Assembly: GCF_000013645.1 (NCBI RefSeq)
Contig: NC_007951.1
Span: 3,906,001 to 3,970,000 of the forward strand
From: Paraburkholderia xenovorans LB400
GTDB taxonomy: Bacteria > Pseudomonadota > Gammaproteobacteria > Burkholderiales > Burkholderiaceae
Reading direction: 5' to 3'
DNA: 64,000 nucleotides
Position numbers and translations under genes: made by a program. Shown in pieces: positions 41,854-53,067 of the stretch; position 1 is the first letter of the stretch, and each line of letters starts with the position of its first letter. The notes beneath the pieces are model-generated. The model worked only from the letters and a program-made list of their open reading frames with translations, did not search any database and was not told the DNA's origin.

Positions 41854-43269
41854 TTACCGCCCCACCACCCGCGCCCCGCCCTGCACGGCCGCGCGCCGGC
41901 GCTTGAACACATAGCCGGCCCACATCACCACCAGCCACGCCGGCACCAGCCACACTGAAACGGACAGACCGGGCGTCATTGCCAGAATCACGAGGATCAA
42001 TGCCATGAACGCGAGGCAGATCCAGTTGCTGACCGGGAACCAGAACGACTTGAACACGAGCGTCTCGCCTGCCGCGACCATCGCCTTGCGCGACTTGAGA
42101 TGCGTGATGCTGATCAGCGCCCAGTTGAGCACGAGCGCCGCCACCACCAGCGCCATCAGCAAGCCGAGCGCTTCGGCCGGAATCAGGTAGTTGACGATCA
42201 CGCACGTGAACGTGGCGAGCGCCGACAAACCGATCGCCATATACGGCACGCCGCGCCGGTCGACCTTCATCAGCGCGCGCGGGGCGTTACCCTGCTCCGC
42301 GAGACCGTAGAGCATGCGGCTGTTCGCATAGACGCCGCTGTTGTACACCGACAGCGCCGCGGTCAACACCACCACGTTGAGGACGTTCGCGGTCAGCGTC
42401 GAACCAATCTGCGAAAAGATCATCACGAACGGACTGCCGCCGGCCGCGACCTCGTTCCACGGGTACAACGACAGCAGCACCGTCAGCGAGCAGATGTAGA
42501 AAATCAGAATCCGGTAGATCACCTGATTCACGGCCTTCGGAATGCTCTTCTGCGGCTCGTCGGCCTCCGCCGCCGTAATACCGATCAACTCCAGCCCGCC
42601 GAACGAGAACATGATGACCGCGAGCATCATGAACAGACCATGAAACCCGTGCGGGAAAAAACCGCCGTGAGCCCAGAGGTTGGAGATCGACGCTTGCGGG
42701 CCGCCGTGGCCGCTAATCAGCAGATAGCCGCCGAACACGATCATGCCGATCACCGCCGCAACCTTGATGATCGCGAACCAGAACTCCGTTTCGCCATAGG
42801 CCTTGACGTTGGCGAGATTGATCGCGTTGATGGCGGCAAAGCACACCAGCGCCGACACCCACGTCGGCACGCCGGGCCACCAGTAATGAACATACGTGCC
42901 GACAGCAGTCAGCTCGGCCATGCTCACGAGCACATACAGCACCCAGTAATTCCAGCCCGACAGAAAGCCCGGAAAGTCGCCCCAATACTTGTACGCGAAG
43001 TGGCTGAACGAACCGGCCACCGGCTCCTGCGCCACCATTTCGCCCAACTGCCGCATGATCATGAAGGCGATGACGCCGCCGATCGCGTAGCCGAGAATCA
43101 TCGACGGGCCGGCTGCCTGCAACACGCTGGCGGAGCCGAGAAAGAGCCCCGTGCCGATCGCGCCGCCCAGCGCGATGAGCTGGATGTGGCGATTCTTGAG
43201 CCCCCGCTTCAGGCCGTCTTGCTGCTGTGCACTATTCAAATTGCGCCCCAGTGTATGGATATCGATCAC
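41854..43269 (-). CDS. Amino-acid permease (APC superfamily, AroP/ProY-like)
   Basis: A ~471-residue twelve-helix proton-coupled amino-acid importer. The N-terminal GLKNRHIQLIALGGAIGTGLFLG and the FMIMRQLGEMVAQEPVAGSF stretch are diagnostic of the AAT family (aromatic, proline, GABA, histidine permeases). Helix 6-8 motifs (FSFGGLELIGITAAEADEP) are intact. The start is placed at the GTG at 43269; further upstream frame overlaps the divergent gene's promoter region. Substrate not determinable. Confidence 0.9.
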   Translation of the reverse strand: MIDIHTLGRNLNSAQQQDGLKRGLKNRHIQLIALGGAIGTGLFLGSASVLQAAGPSMILGYAIGGVIAFMIMRQLGEMVAQEPVAGSFSHFAYKYWGDFPGFLSGWNYWVLYVLVSMAELTAVGTYVHYWWPGVPTWVSALVCFAAINAINLANVKAYGETEFWFAIIKVAAVIGMIVFGGYLLISGHGGPQASISNLWAHGGFFPHGFHGLFMMLAVIMFSFGGLELIGITAAEADEPQKSIPKAVNQVIYRILIFYICSLTVLLSLYPWNEVAAGGSPFVMIFSQIGSTLTANVLNVVVLTAALSVYNSGVYANSRMLYGLAEQGNAPRALMKVDRRGVPYMAIGLSALATFTCVIVNYLIPAEALGLLMALVVAALVLNWALISITHLKSRKAMVAAGETLVFKSFWFPVSNWICLAFMALILVILAMTPGLSVSVWLVPAWLVVMWAGYVFKRRRAAVQGGARVVGR

Positions 43270-43451
43270 CCGATCGGACTTATGGTCCGGGCCGGCCGAA
43301 CCTGAAATTTTACCGTGGCCGATATTACCTAAATACTGGGAGCAACCCGCGCTTGGTTCTGCGCCGCACTTAACCGCAAGGATAGTGATTGTCACTGGCA
43401 CAAGGCTTCTGTATGTTGCCCTAGTCGAGCTTTCAGCCCCGGAGATTCAAC

Positions 43452-44399
43452 ATGTCGCCCAAACGCCTGCTTTGCGCCGCTGCTTTGTGTCTCTGCTTGC
43501 CGGGGGCCGCCGCTCTCGCCCAAACCGCCGCGCCGGCCACGCCGCCCGCCGCTGCGCCTGCCGTGGAACCCGCTGCCGAGCCGTCCATCGAGCCGGGTAT
43601 GGAGACGAGCGCACCCGAAGCTCCCGCTCCGGCACCCGTGGCACCCGCCGCGCCGCCCGCGAAGGCCGCCGCCGCGCCGCCTCCCGCCGCGCCCATGACC
43701 GGACCGGTGCGCAACGTCGTGCTGGTTCACGGCGCGTTCGTCGACGGCTCGAGCTGGAACGGCGTGGTCGCCAAACTGCAGCAGAAGGGTTATCACGTGA
43801 GTTCGGTACAGAACCCGCTCACCTCGCTCGCCGACGATGTCGCCGCGACCCGCCGCGTCCTCGCGCGCCAGGACGGTCCGACCATGCTGGTGGGGCACTC
43901 CTGGGGCGGCGTCGTCATCACCGAAGCGGGCGCGAACGCGCCGAACGTCGCCGGCCTCGTCTATATCGCGGCGATTGCGCCGGACCTGCACGAGTCGACC
44001 GTGGATCTGATGAAGCGCGCCGCGCCAATGCCCGCGGGCGCGAGCATCATCAAGGACCCGAGCGGCTTCCTCTGGCTCGATCGCACGAAATACCACGCCG
44101 ATTTCGCCGCGGACGTCCCCGAGAATCTGACGCGCGTGCTCGCCACCGCGCAGGTGCCGATTGCCGCAACGGCCTTCAGTGAAACGGTCAGTCAGGTCGC
44201 CTGGAGGGAAAAGCCGTCGTGGTACGTGATCACGACGCGCGACCGGGCTGTGTCGCCGGAAGTGGAAAGATTCATGGCCGACCGCATGGGCGCGAAAGTC
44301 GTGCCGATGGCATCGAGCCACCTGGCTCCGGTATCGCACGCCGGTGCGATTGCCGACGTGATCGATCGCGCGGCGCGTGAGTTGAGCCGCCAGCAGTAG
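43452..44399 (+). CDS. Secreted alpha/beta hydrolase
   Basis: A 315-residue protein with a signal peptide (KRLLCAAALCLCLPGAAALA, cleavage after residue ~23) and a ~55-residue Ala/Pro-rich linker. An alpha/beta hydrolase domain starts at VRNVVLVHGAFVDGSSW. The nucleophile elbow is VGHSWGGVV, the acid is probably in TTRDRAVSP, and the His is in SSHLAPVSH near the C-terminus. It resembles the EstC/salicylate-esterase-like hydrolases. It is divergent from the permease across a 182-bp gap. A periplasmic location is inferred. Confidence 0.87.
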   Translation: MSPKRLLCAAALCLCLPGAAALAQTAAPATPPAAAPAVEPAAEPSIEPGMETSAPEAPAPAPVAPAAPPAKAAAAPPPAAPMTGPVRNVVLVHGAFVDGSSWNGVVAKLQQKGYHVSSVQNPLTSLADDVAATRRVLARQDGPTMLVGHSWGGVVITEAGANAPNVAGLVYIAAIAPDLHESTVDLMKRAAPMPAGASIIKDPSGFLWLDRTKYHADFAADVPENLTRVLATAQVPIAATAFSETVSQVAWREKPSWYVITTRDRAVSPEVERFMADRMGAKVVPMASSHLAPVSHAGAIADVIDRAARELSRQQ

Positions 44400-44501
44400 T
44401 CCCGTTCAGGCGCATTCGCGAGTGTCCTTCGCGCAATACCGGTTCGATGCTCCGACAGAGCGATTCGATTTGGACACCATAGGTTTCCGAGCCTCCGTCG
44501 A

Positions 44502-45335
44502 TCAGCGCAACATGAACGACATCGCCGACAGACAGTTCAGCATGCGCACCACATGTTCCGCCGACGCCGCGCCGAATCGCAGCGTGACCGCATCGACGCG
44601 CGTCAGCGTCGGCCATTGACAGAACAGATCGGCAAGCGCGCTGGTTTGCACGCGCAGTTCGCATTCCACCGGCTTCGCTTCGGCGCGTGTGGATTCCCGC
44701 GCATACCCGTTGGCAAGATGCTGCTGAACCACTTCGCGCGCGGCGCTTCCGATCGCCGCGCGCGCGTTTGCCGGCGACTGCGTGACGCCGCTCGCATGCC
44801 CGGTCGCGCTCTTGGTGACGACGAAACGCGCGCCTGGGAAACGCAGCGCGGTTTCTTCGGCGAAAACGTCGTCGCCGGATAAAAGCGCGACCCGTGCGCC
44901 ATATTCTTCCGCCAGCGCGCCGTACACACCCGCCTCGCCGACCTCGGCGCCGTTCAGCGAAACCCGTGCGAACGCGAAACTGTTGATCGTATGGGCGAGG
45001 ATGCCGCGCGTTTGCGACATGGCGTGATAGCCGATCATGAAAACCAGCGCCGCGCCGTATTCGAGCCCGGCCATCATGCCGAGCGTGCGCGGTTTGCCGA
45101 GCACCACCTGAGCGCGCGCGTCGAGCAGGTCGGGCAGCAGATTGCGAAAACCGCCGTGGGAATCGTTGACCCATACTTGCGTCGCACCGCCGGCGAATGC
45201 GCCTTCGATCGCGGCGTTGGCTTCGAGCGTCATCCAGCGGCGCGCCGCTTCGTATTCGCTATTGCCCGCGCGCGTTTGCTCGGGATGAAACACGCCGGCA
45301 ATGCCTTCTATGTCGGCGGAAATGAGGACTTTCAT
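44502..45335 (-). CDS. dppA: M55-family D-aminopeptidase (DppA-like)
   Basis: A 277-residue zinc peptidase releasing N-terminal D-amino acids, such as D-Ala from D-Ala-D-Ala. The metal-binding DIEG motif is at the N-terminus (KVLISADIEGIAGVFHPEQT), followed by WVNDSHGGFRNLLPD, MIGYHAMSQTRGILAHT and the conserved NGAEVGEAG. It is the last gene of the eight-gene peptide-utilisation operon; its ATG abuts the stop of the P1 peptidase. Confidence 0.9.
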   Translation of the reverse strand: MKVLISADIEGIAGVFHPEQTRAGNSEYEAARRWMTLEANAAIEGAFAGGATQVWVNDSHGGFRNLLPDLLDARAQVVLGKPRTLGMMAGLEYGAALVFMIGYHAMSQTRGILAHTINSFAFARVSLNGAEVGEAGVYGALAEEYGARVALLSGDDVFAEETALRFPGARFVVTKSATGHASGVTQSPANARAAIGSAAREVVQQHLANGYARESTRAEAKPVECELRVQTSALADLFCQWPTLTRVDAVTLRFGAASAEHVVRMLNCLSAMSFMLR

Positions 45336-46429
45336 CAGGGAGTGGGCTTGAGTAGTTGGGCGAGATCGGGGACGCTGTCATGCAGCGACAGACGCCGGCG
45401 GCCGGCGCGCCCGGTCACGGACGCAGCACGCCACAAGGCGTCGAGAATCGCCTGTTCGACGCTGTCCGCGCAGGCGCGAAAGAGCGGGTCGAGGCGCTCG
45501 TCGGCGACGAGCGGCGGCAGCGTGACGAAGTCGGCCCCGTGCGGCACGGTATAAGCCGTCGAAAACGCCAGCGCGATATCGCCGCTACCGTGGCCATATA
45601 CCGAACCGGTGCGCGCGAGGCCTGCTGCCGCGCGCAATGAGAGTCGCCTGAGCTGGCGCGCGTCGAGCGGCGCGTCGGTGGCGACGATCATGATGATCGA
45701 GCCTTGCTCGGGTTGTGTCGCCGGCGTGGCTGACAGCAATGCCGCCGCTTCCGCGTTGTCCGCGCGTTCGGCCAGCGCGCGGCCGAGCGGCATACCGTCG
45801 ATGGTTAGCATCGGCAGGCGGCCAAAGTTCGCCAGCACGAGTGCGCCAACCGTATAGCTGCGGCCAGCAGCGCTCACCACGCGCGATGCATTGCCTATGC
45901 CGCCCTTCAGATCGAAGCACGACATGCCCCGGCCCGCGCCGACCGATCCGCCAGCGACATCCGGGCCGGCTGCGGCATAAGCGTCGTCGAAATGCCGCGC
46001 GGTGACGGCCAGTGCCTGGATATCGTTCAGATAGCCGTCATTGCATTCGAACACCAAAGGATTGACCGTCGGCCACTCGCGTCCGATCTGCGGATTGGCG
46101 CGCACCGCCGCCCGAATCTGCGCCTGCGCGGCGGCGGCGACGCTGAATGTATTGGTCAACGCGATCGGCGTTTCCAGCGTGCCGAGTTCTTCGACCTGCA
46201 CGAGCCCGATGCTCTTCCCGAATCCATTGATCACCGACGCCGCCGCCGGCACCTTGTCGAGAAACGGGTCGCCGTCATGCGGACGAATCACGGTCACGCC
46301 GGTTTGCACGGCGCCTTCATCGAGCGTGCAATGTCCGACTGTCACGCCGTGTACATCGGCAATCGTGCCGCGCGGACCTGCCGGCAATGTGCCGATATGC
46401 GGCGCGCGGCGCATCTCTGGCGAATTCAT
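45335..46429 (-). CDS. P1-family (DmpA-type) aminopeptidase
   Basis: A 364-residue self-processing N-terminal-nucleophile peptidase of family P1/S58, cleaving L- or D-amino-acid amides and beta-peptides. GTIADVHGVTVGHCT is the N-terminal block. SVGAGRGMSCFDLKGGIG leads to the oxyanion region, and the autocleavage site should be the Gly-Ser bond in EQGSIIMIVATDAPL. The ATG at 46429 overlaps the stop of the upstream permease gene (ATGA), so the long upstream frame extension is a shadow. Confidence 0.9.
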   Translation of the reverse strand: MNSPEMRRAPHIGTLPAGPRGTIADVHGVTVGHCTLDEGAVQTGVTVIRPHDGDPFLDKVPAAASVINGFGKSIGLVQVEELGTLETPIALTNTFSVAAAAQAQIRAAVRANPQIGREWPTVNPLVFECNDGYLNDIQALAVTARHFDDAYAAAGPDVAGGSVGAGRGMSCFDLKGGIGNASRVVSAAGRSYTVGALVLANFGRLPMLTIDGMPLGRALAERADNAEAAALLSATPATQPEQGSIIMIVATDAPLDARQLRRLSLRAAAGLARTGSVYGHGSGDIALAFSTAYTVPHGADFVTLPPLVADERLDPLFRACADSVEQAILDALWRAASVTGRAGRRRLSLHDSVPDLAQLLKPTP

Positions 46430-47331
46430 GGCCGGTCGAGCTTCGGATCGAGCGCATCGCGCAAACCGTCGCCGAGCAGGTTGAACGCCAGCACCGTCAG
46501 GAAAATCGCCAGACTCGGAAACAGCGCGATATGCGGCGCAGTCACCATGTCGGCGCGCGCTTCGTTGAGCATCGCGCCCCACTCGGGCGTCGGCGGCTGC
46601 GCGCCGAGGCCGAGAAACGACAGGCTTGCCGCCGTGATGATCGACGTACCGATACGCATCGTGAAGTACACCACCACCGAAGAGATCGCTCCCGGCAGAA
46701 TGTGCCGCACGATGATGGTCCAATCCGACGCGCCGATGCTGCGTGCCGCTTCGATATACGTGAGCTGCTTGAGCATCAGCGTATTGCCGCGCACGAGCCG
46801 CGCGAACGCCGGAATGCTGAAGATCGCCACCGCGCAGATCACGTTGATCATGCCGTTGCCGAGAATCGCCACCACGCCGATGGCCAGCAGAATGCCGGGA
46901 AAGGCGAACAGCACGTCGGCGACGCGCATCGTGATGCGATCCCACCAGCCTTCGTAATAGCCGGCCAGCAAGCCGAAGAACGTGCCGATCACCGCGCCGA
47001 TCGCAACGGACAGAAAGCCCGCTTCGAGCGAAATACGCGAGCCCGCCAGAATACGGCTGAAAATATCGCGGCCCAGCGAGTCCACGCCGAACCAGTGCGC
47101 GGCGGACGGCCCCGCGTTCAACGCGTCGTAGTCGAAGAAATTCTCCGGGTCGTACGGCACGATATGCGGTGCCGCAATTGCAAGCGCGATCAGCAGCAGC
47201 ACGAAAATGCCGGCGGCAAGCGCCACATGCTGCTTGCGGAATTTGCGCCAGAACTCGCTCCACGGTGTGCGGATCGCGGATTCGGCTTTCACGGTGCTGG
47301 CCGCATTCGGCTCGGTGGCGGTCGTGCTCAT
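46426..47331 (-). CDS. gsiD: Dipeptide/glutathione-type ABC transporter permease (GsiD/DppC-like)
   Basis: A 301-residue inner-membrane permease of a peptide ABC importer. An N-terminal cytoplasmic stretch and TM1 (HVALAAGIFVLLLIALAIAA) are followed by HWFGVDSLGRDIFSRILAGS and the EAA loop (EAARSIGASDWTIIVRHILP). It ends with the family's GDGLRDALDPKLDRP. It is encoded 7 bp after the GsiC-like gene and overlaps the P1 peptidase gene. Confidence 0.92.
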   Translation of the reverse strand: MSTTATEPNAASTVKAESAIRTPWSEFWRKFRKQHVALAAGIFVLLLIALAIAAPHIVPYDPENFFDYDALNAGPSAAHWFGVDSLGRDIFSRILAGSRISLEAGFLSVAIGAVIGTFFGLLAGYYEGWWDRITMRVADVLFAFPGILLAIGVVAILGNGMINVICAVAIFSIPAFARLVRGNTLMLKQLTYIEAARSIGASDWTIIVRHILPGAISSVVVYFTMRIGTSIITAASLSFLGLGAQPPTPEWGAMLNEARADMVTAPHIALFPSLAIFLTVLAFNLLGDGLRDALDPKLDRP

Positions 47332-47338
47332 GCGGGCC

Positions 47339-48259
47339 TCACTTGAAACGGATGGTCGGGTTGATCACGGCGTACAGCACGTCCACGACCAGGTTGATGA
47401 TGATGAATTCCAGCGAGAACAGCAGCACTTCGGCCTGGATCACCGGATAGTCGCGCATCGACACGGCGTCCACCAGCAGGCGCCCGAGGCCCGGCCAGTT
47501 GAACACCACTTCGACCACGATCGAGCCGCCCAGCAGAAAACCGAATTGCAGGCCCATCATCGTGATGACGGGAATCATCGCGTTGCGCAGGCAGTGTTTG
47601 ACGATCACGAGAGGTTCGGGCACGCCCTTCGCGCGCGCGGTGCGCACGAAGTCTTCGTTCATCACTTCGACGAACGACGCGCGGGTGAAGCGCGCCATCA
47701 CCGCAGCGACAGCCGCGCCGAGCGTGAGCGACGGCAGCACGTAGCTCTGCCACGAGCCATCGCCGACAATCGGCAGCCAGCCGAGCTTCACCGAAAATAT
47801 CTCCATCAGCAGCATGCCGAGCGCGAACGCGGGAAACGAAATACCCGATACCGCGAGCGTCATGCCGAGCCGGTCGGGCCAGCGGTTGCGCCACACGGCC
47901 GAGACGATGCCGATGCCCATGCCCAGCACGACCGCCCACACCATGCTGGCAAGCGTGAGCAGCAGCGTCGGCATGAAGCGCTCGCCGATTTCCTGGCTGA
48001 CCGGGCGCTTGCTGCGCGTGGAGATGCCGAAGTCGCCATGCGCGATCTTCACGAAGAAGCTCGCGAACTGCTGCGGCATCGGTTGGTTCAGGCCGAGGTC
48101 GGCGCGCACCAGCGCAACCGTCGCCTCGTCCGCTTCGGGACCGGCGGCGAGCCGCGCCGGATCGCCCGGCAACAGATGCACGAACAGGAACACCAGCACG
48201 GCGACGATGAAAAGCGTCGGCAGCAGGCCAAAGAGACGTTTGACGAGGAAGGTCAGCAT
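47339..48259 (-). CDS. gsiC: Dipeptide/glutathione-type ABC transporter permease (GsiC/DppB-like)
   Basis: A 306-residue permease. The opening FLVKRLFGLLPTLFIVAVLV, the LLPGDPARL motif and the EAA-like loop (RTARAKGVPEPLVIVKHCLR) are typical of DppB/GsiC. It pairs with the GsiD-like subunit to form the channel. The ATG at 48259 is chosen; the frame continues upstream with non-family sequence. Confidence 0.92.
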   Translation of the reverse strand: MLTFLVKRLFGLLPTLFIVAVLVFLFVHLLPGDPARLAAGPEADEATVALVRADLGLNQPMPQQFASFFVKIAHGDFGISTRSKRPVSQEIGERFMPTLLLTLASMVWAVVLGMGIGIVSAVWRNRWPDRLGMTLAVSGISFPAFALGMLLMEIFSVKLGWLPIVGDGSWQSYVLPSLTLGAAVAAVMARFTRASFVEVMNEDFVRTARAKGVPEPLVIVKHCLRNAMIPVITMMGLQFGFLLGGSIVVEVVFNWPGLGRLLVDAVSMRDYPVIQAEVLLFSLEFIIINLVVDVLYAVINPTIRFK

Positions 48260-48383
48260 GGAACCCAATCCGGCAATGATGCGGGTAACGAAAGATCTTG
48301 TGCGGCGCGTAGTGGAGCAAAACAGTGACCGCGGTGCGCGCGGCATACGATGAAACGGCATGCCGGCGCGCACGGTCAGCTCA

Positions 48384-49946
48384 TCACTTGATCGCGATCT
48401 CGTCGAAATTGAACGAACCGTCCGGCGCCACGTATGCACCCGACAGACGCTTGCTGCGCGCGTACACCACCTTCTCCTTGACGAGGAAGATCCACGGCGC
48501 GTCGGCCCAGATGCGTTTTTGCGCGTCGGTGTAGAGTTCGGCTTTCTTCGTGCGGTCGGTGGTTTCGAGCGCCTGCTTCAGATCGCTGTCGACGGCGTCG
48601 TTCTTGTAGTACGCCGTATTGACCATCTTCGGCGGGAACGACACGGATGCGAGCAGCGGCGTGATCGCCCAATCGGCTTCACCCGTCGACGACGACCAGC
48701 CCGCGTAGTACATGCGTACCGGCGCGGTCGCGGCATCCTGCGCGCTCTCCACCTTGGCGACGCGCTGACCTGCTTCGAGCGCTTCCACCTGCGCCTTGAT
48801 GCCCACTTGCGCGAGCTGCTGCTGCACGAACTGGATCACCTTCTGCGCGGTCGAGTAGTTATACGCGGACCACAGCGTGGTTTCGAAACCGTTCGGATAG
48901 CCCGCTTCCTTCAGCAGCGCGCGCGCCTTGGCCGGATCGTACGGCCACGGGCCCAGCTTCACCGCGTAGTCGACGCCTTGCGGCACCACGCCGTCGGCCG
49001 GCGTCGCATAACCGGCGAACGCGACCTTGGTGAGCGCGTCCTTGTTGACCGCATAGTTCAGCGCCTCACGCACCTTCGGATTGTCGAACGGCTTCTGGTT
49101 CACGTTCAGGCTGATATAGCGCTGAATGATCGACGGCGACGCGATCAGATCGACCTTCGGGCTCGACTGCAATTGCGCGGCCTGCTCGAACGGCACCTGG
49201 AACGCGAAATCCGCTTCGCCGGTGCGCATCAGCGCGGCGCGCGTGTTGTTGTCGACCACCGGTTTCCAGTCGATCGCATCGACCTTCGGGTAGCCCTTCT
49301 TCCAGTAGCCGGCAAACTTCTTCACCGTCAGGTCGCCCGCCGGGTCCCACTTCACCAGTTCGAACGGGCCGGTGCCGACCGGGTGGAACGCGATGTCCTT
49401 GCCGTACTTCTTCAGCGCGTCCGGAGAAATCATCACCGCCGACGGATGCGCGAGCACATTGATGAACGCCGAGAACGGCGCTTTCAGCGTGATCTTCACC
49501 GTGTACGGATCGACCACCTCGGTCTTCTCGATGCGGTTGAACATGTTGTAGCGCTTGAGCTTGTTCGCCGGATCGGTCACGCGGTCGAAGTTCGCTTTCA
49601 CCGCTGCGGCGTTGAAGTCGGTGCCGTCCTGGAACTTCACGCCGTGGCGCAGCTTGAACGTGTAGACCTTCGCATCCGGGCTGGCTTCGTAGCTGTCGGC
49701 CAGCACGTTGACCAGCTTCATGTCCTTGTCGAAGCCGAACAGCCCCTGATAGAACGACTTGGCGACGGCTTGCGAGAGCGTGTCGTTGGCATCGTACGGA
49801 TCGAGCGTCGTGAAGGTGGAGGCGACGGCCATCACGGCCGTGGTGTCGGCGTGCGCCGCATTGCCCGCGAGCATCGCGAACACCACCGCGCCGCCGCTGA
49901 TCAGCGCGCGCAAACGAAACGGAGAGGACGGGACCAGCAGGTTCAT
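48384..49946 (-). CDS. gsiB: Periplasmic peptide/glutathione-binding protein (GsiB-like)
   Basis: A 520-residue SBP family 5 (cluster C) binding protein. A signal peptide (FRLRALISGGAVVFAMLAGN, cleavage after AHA) precedes VMAVASTFTTLDPYDANDTL and the family block YTFKLRHGVKFQDGTDFNA. It delivers substrate to the GsiCD channel. Position between the ATPase and the permeases matches gsiABCD order. Glutathione is the E. coli substrate; here the peptidase neighbours suggest modified or D-residue peptides. Confidence 0.92.
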   Translation of the reverse strand: MNLLVPSSPFRLRALISGGAVVFAMLAGNAAHADTTAVMAVASTFTTLDPYDANDTLSQAVAKSFYQGLFGFDKDMKLVNVLADSYEASPDAKVYTFKLRHGVKFQDGTDFNAAAVKANFDRVTDPANKLKRYNMFNRIEKTEVVDPYTVKITLKAPFSAFINVLAHPSAVMISPDALKKYGKDIAFHPVGTGPFELVKWDPAGDLTVKKFAGYWKKGYPKVDAIDWKPVVDNNTRAALMRTGEADFAFQVPFEQAAQLQSSPKVDLIASPSIIQRYISLNVNQKPFDNPKVREALNYAVNKDALTKVAFAGYATPADGVVPQGVDYAVKLGPWPYDPAKARALLKEAGYPNGFETTLWSAYNYSTAQKVIQFVQQQLAQVGIKAQVEALEAGQRVAKVESAQDAATAPVRMYYAGWSSSTGEADWAITPLLASVSFPPKMVNTAYYKNDAVDSDLKQALETTDRTKKAELYTDAQKRIWADAPWIFLVKEKVVYARSKRLSGAYVAPDGSFNFDEIAIK

Positions 49947-50067
49947 GAGGTTGGCTCCAGGCTGCGAAATGAAAACAGGTTGTGTTACTGCGAGAGGAAG
50001 CGTGTGACTTGGGTTCCTGGTACCGCTCTTTGGTCAGGCTCTTCAGTCAGGCTCTTTGACACGCGCT

Positions 50068-51990
<1,923 letters not shown>

Positions 51991-52074
51991 GGTGGTTCCT
52001 TTGAATTCGAACGCGGCTAACTGAAATTCAGGCGAGTTTGAAACGAAGATTCACGCTATCGGCGAGCAGAACGA

Positions 52075-53067
52075 CTAGCGGTAAATCGCCGTCACCGGCG
52101 TTTCACCGAGCCGCGCAAAACCGCGATACATGCCTTCGGTATTGAACGGCAGCGCGACGTTGCCGCGCGCATCGACGGCGATCAGGCCGCCGCGGCCGTC
52201 GATCTTCGGAAGGCGGTTCATCACCACGTCGTCGGCCGCTTCCTGCAGCGACACGTTGCGGTAGGCCATTTGCGCGGCGACGTCGTAGGCCGCCACCATG
52301 CGCATGAACATCTCGCCCGAACCGGTCGTCGAGACGGCGCAGGTCGCGTCGTCCGCATAGCAGCCGGCGCCGATCAGCGGCGCATCGCCGACCCGGCCGA
52401 CCTGCTTGTTGGTGACGCCGCCCGTCGAGGTCGCCGCCGCCACGTGGCCGTGCCGATCGAGCGCGACCGCGCCGACCGTGCCGAACTTGCGGTTCGGATC
52501 GATTGGTTCATGCGGCGTGGGATCGTCGTCGTTCGAAGCCGGCGCGGCGGCGAGCGTGGCGCCGTCGTGATCGAGCATGGCGCGCTGCTGATCGCGCGCG
52601 AGCAGCCATTGACGATGGCGCGCTTCGGTATGGAAATACTCAGGCTCGACCAATTCGAGCCCTTGCGCGGCGGCGAACGCTTCCGCACCTTCGCCCGTGA
52701 ACAGCACATGCTCGCTGCCTTCGAGCACGCGGCGCGCGGCCAGAACCGGATTGCGCACGCGCTTCACGCAGCAGATCGCGCCGGCTTCGAGCGTACGGCC
52801 GTCCATGATCGCGGCGTCGAGTTCGTGCGTGCCCGCCGCCGTAAAAACCGCGCCGCGGCCCGCGTTGAAGAGCGGGCAGTCTTCGAGCAGGCGCACGGCC
52901 TCGCTGACGGCGTCGAGTGCGCTGCCGCCCTCGGCAAGCACGCGCTGGCCGGCGCTCAGCACCGCATGCAAGGCGGCGTGATAGTCGGCTTCGGCGCTGG
53001 CCGACATCGACGCGCGCAGGATCGTCCCTGCTCCGCCATGAATGGCAATGACTGCGTTGGAGTTCAT
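52075..53067 (-). CDS. iaaA: Isoaspartyl peptidase / L-asparaginase (plant type, IaaA)
   Basis: A 330-residue Ntn hydrolase that self-cleaves and removes isoaspartyl residues from dipeptides. IAIHGGAGTI is the N-terminal hallmark, followed by FNAGRGAVFT and ELDAAIMDG. The autocleavage and nucleophile threonine are in KFGTVGAVALDRHGHVAAAT, with GVTNKQVGRVGDAPLIGAG and STTGSGEMF in the beta-subunit. The linker before the cleavage site is longer than usual (HDGATLAAAPASNDDDPTPH). Its ATG overlaps the regulator stop by 4 bp. Confidence 0.94.
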   Translation of the reverse strand: MNSNAVIAIHGGAGTILRASMSASAEADYHAALHAVLSAGQRVLAEGGSALDAVSEAVRLLEDCPLFNAGRGAVFTAAGTHELDAAIMDGRTLEAGAICCVKRVRNPVLAARRVLEGSEHVLFTGEGAEAFAAAQGLELVEPEYFHTEARHRQWLLARDQQRAMLDHDGATLAAAPASNDDDPTPHEPIDPNRKFGTVGAVALDRHGHVAAATSTGGVTNKQVGRVGDAPLIGAGCYADDATCAVSTTGSGEMFMRMVAAYDVAAQMAYRNVSLQEAADDVVMNRLPKIDGRGGLIAVDARGNVALPFNTEGMYRGFARLGETPVTAIYR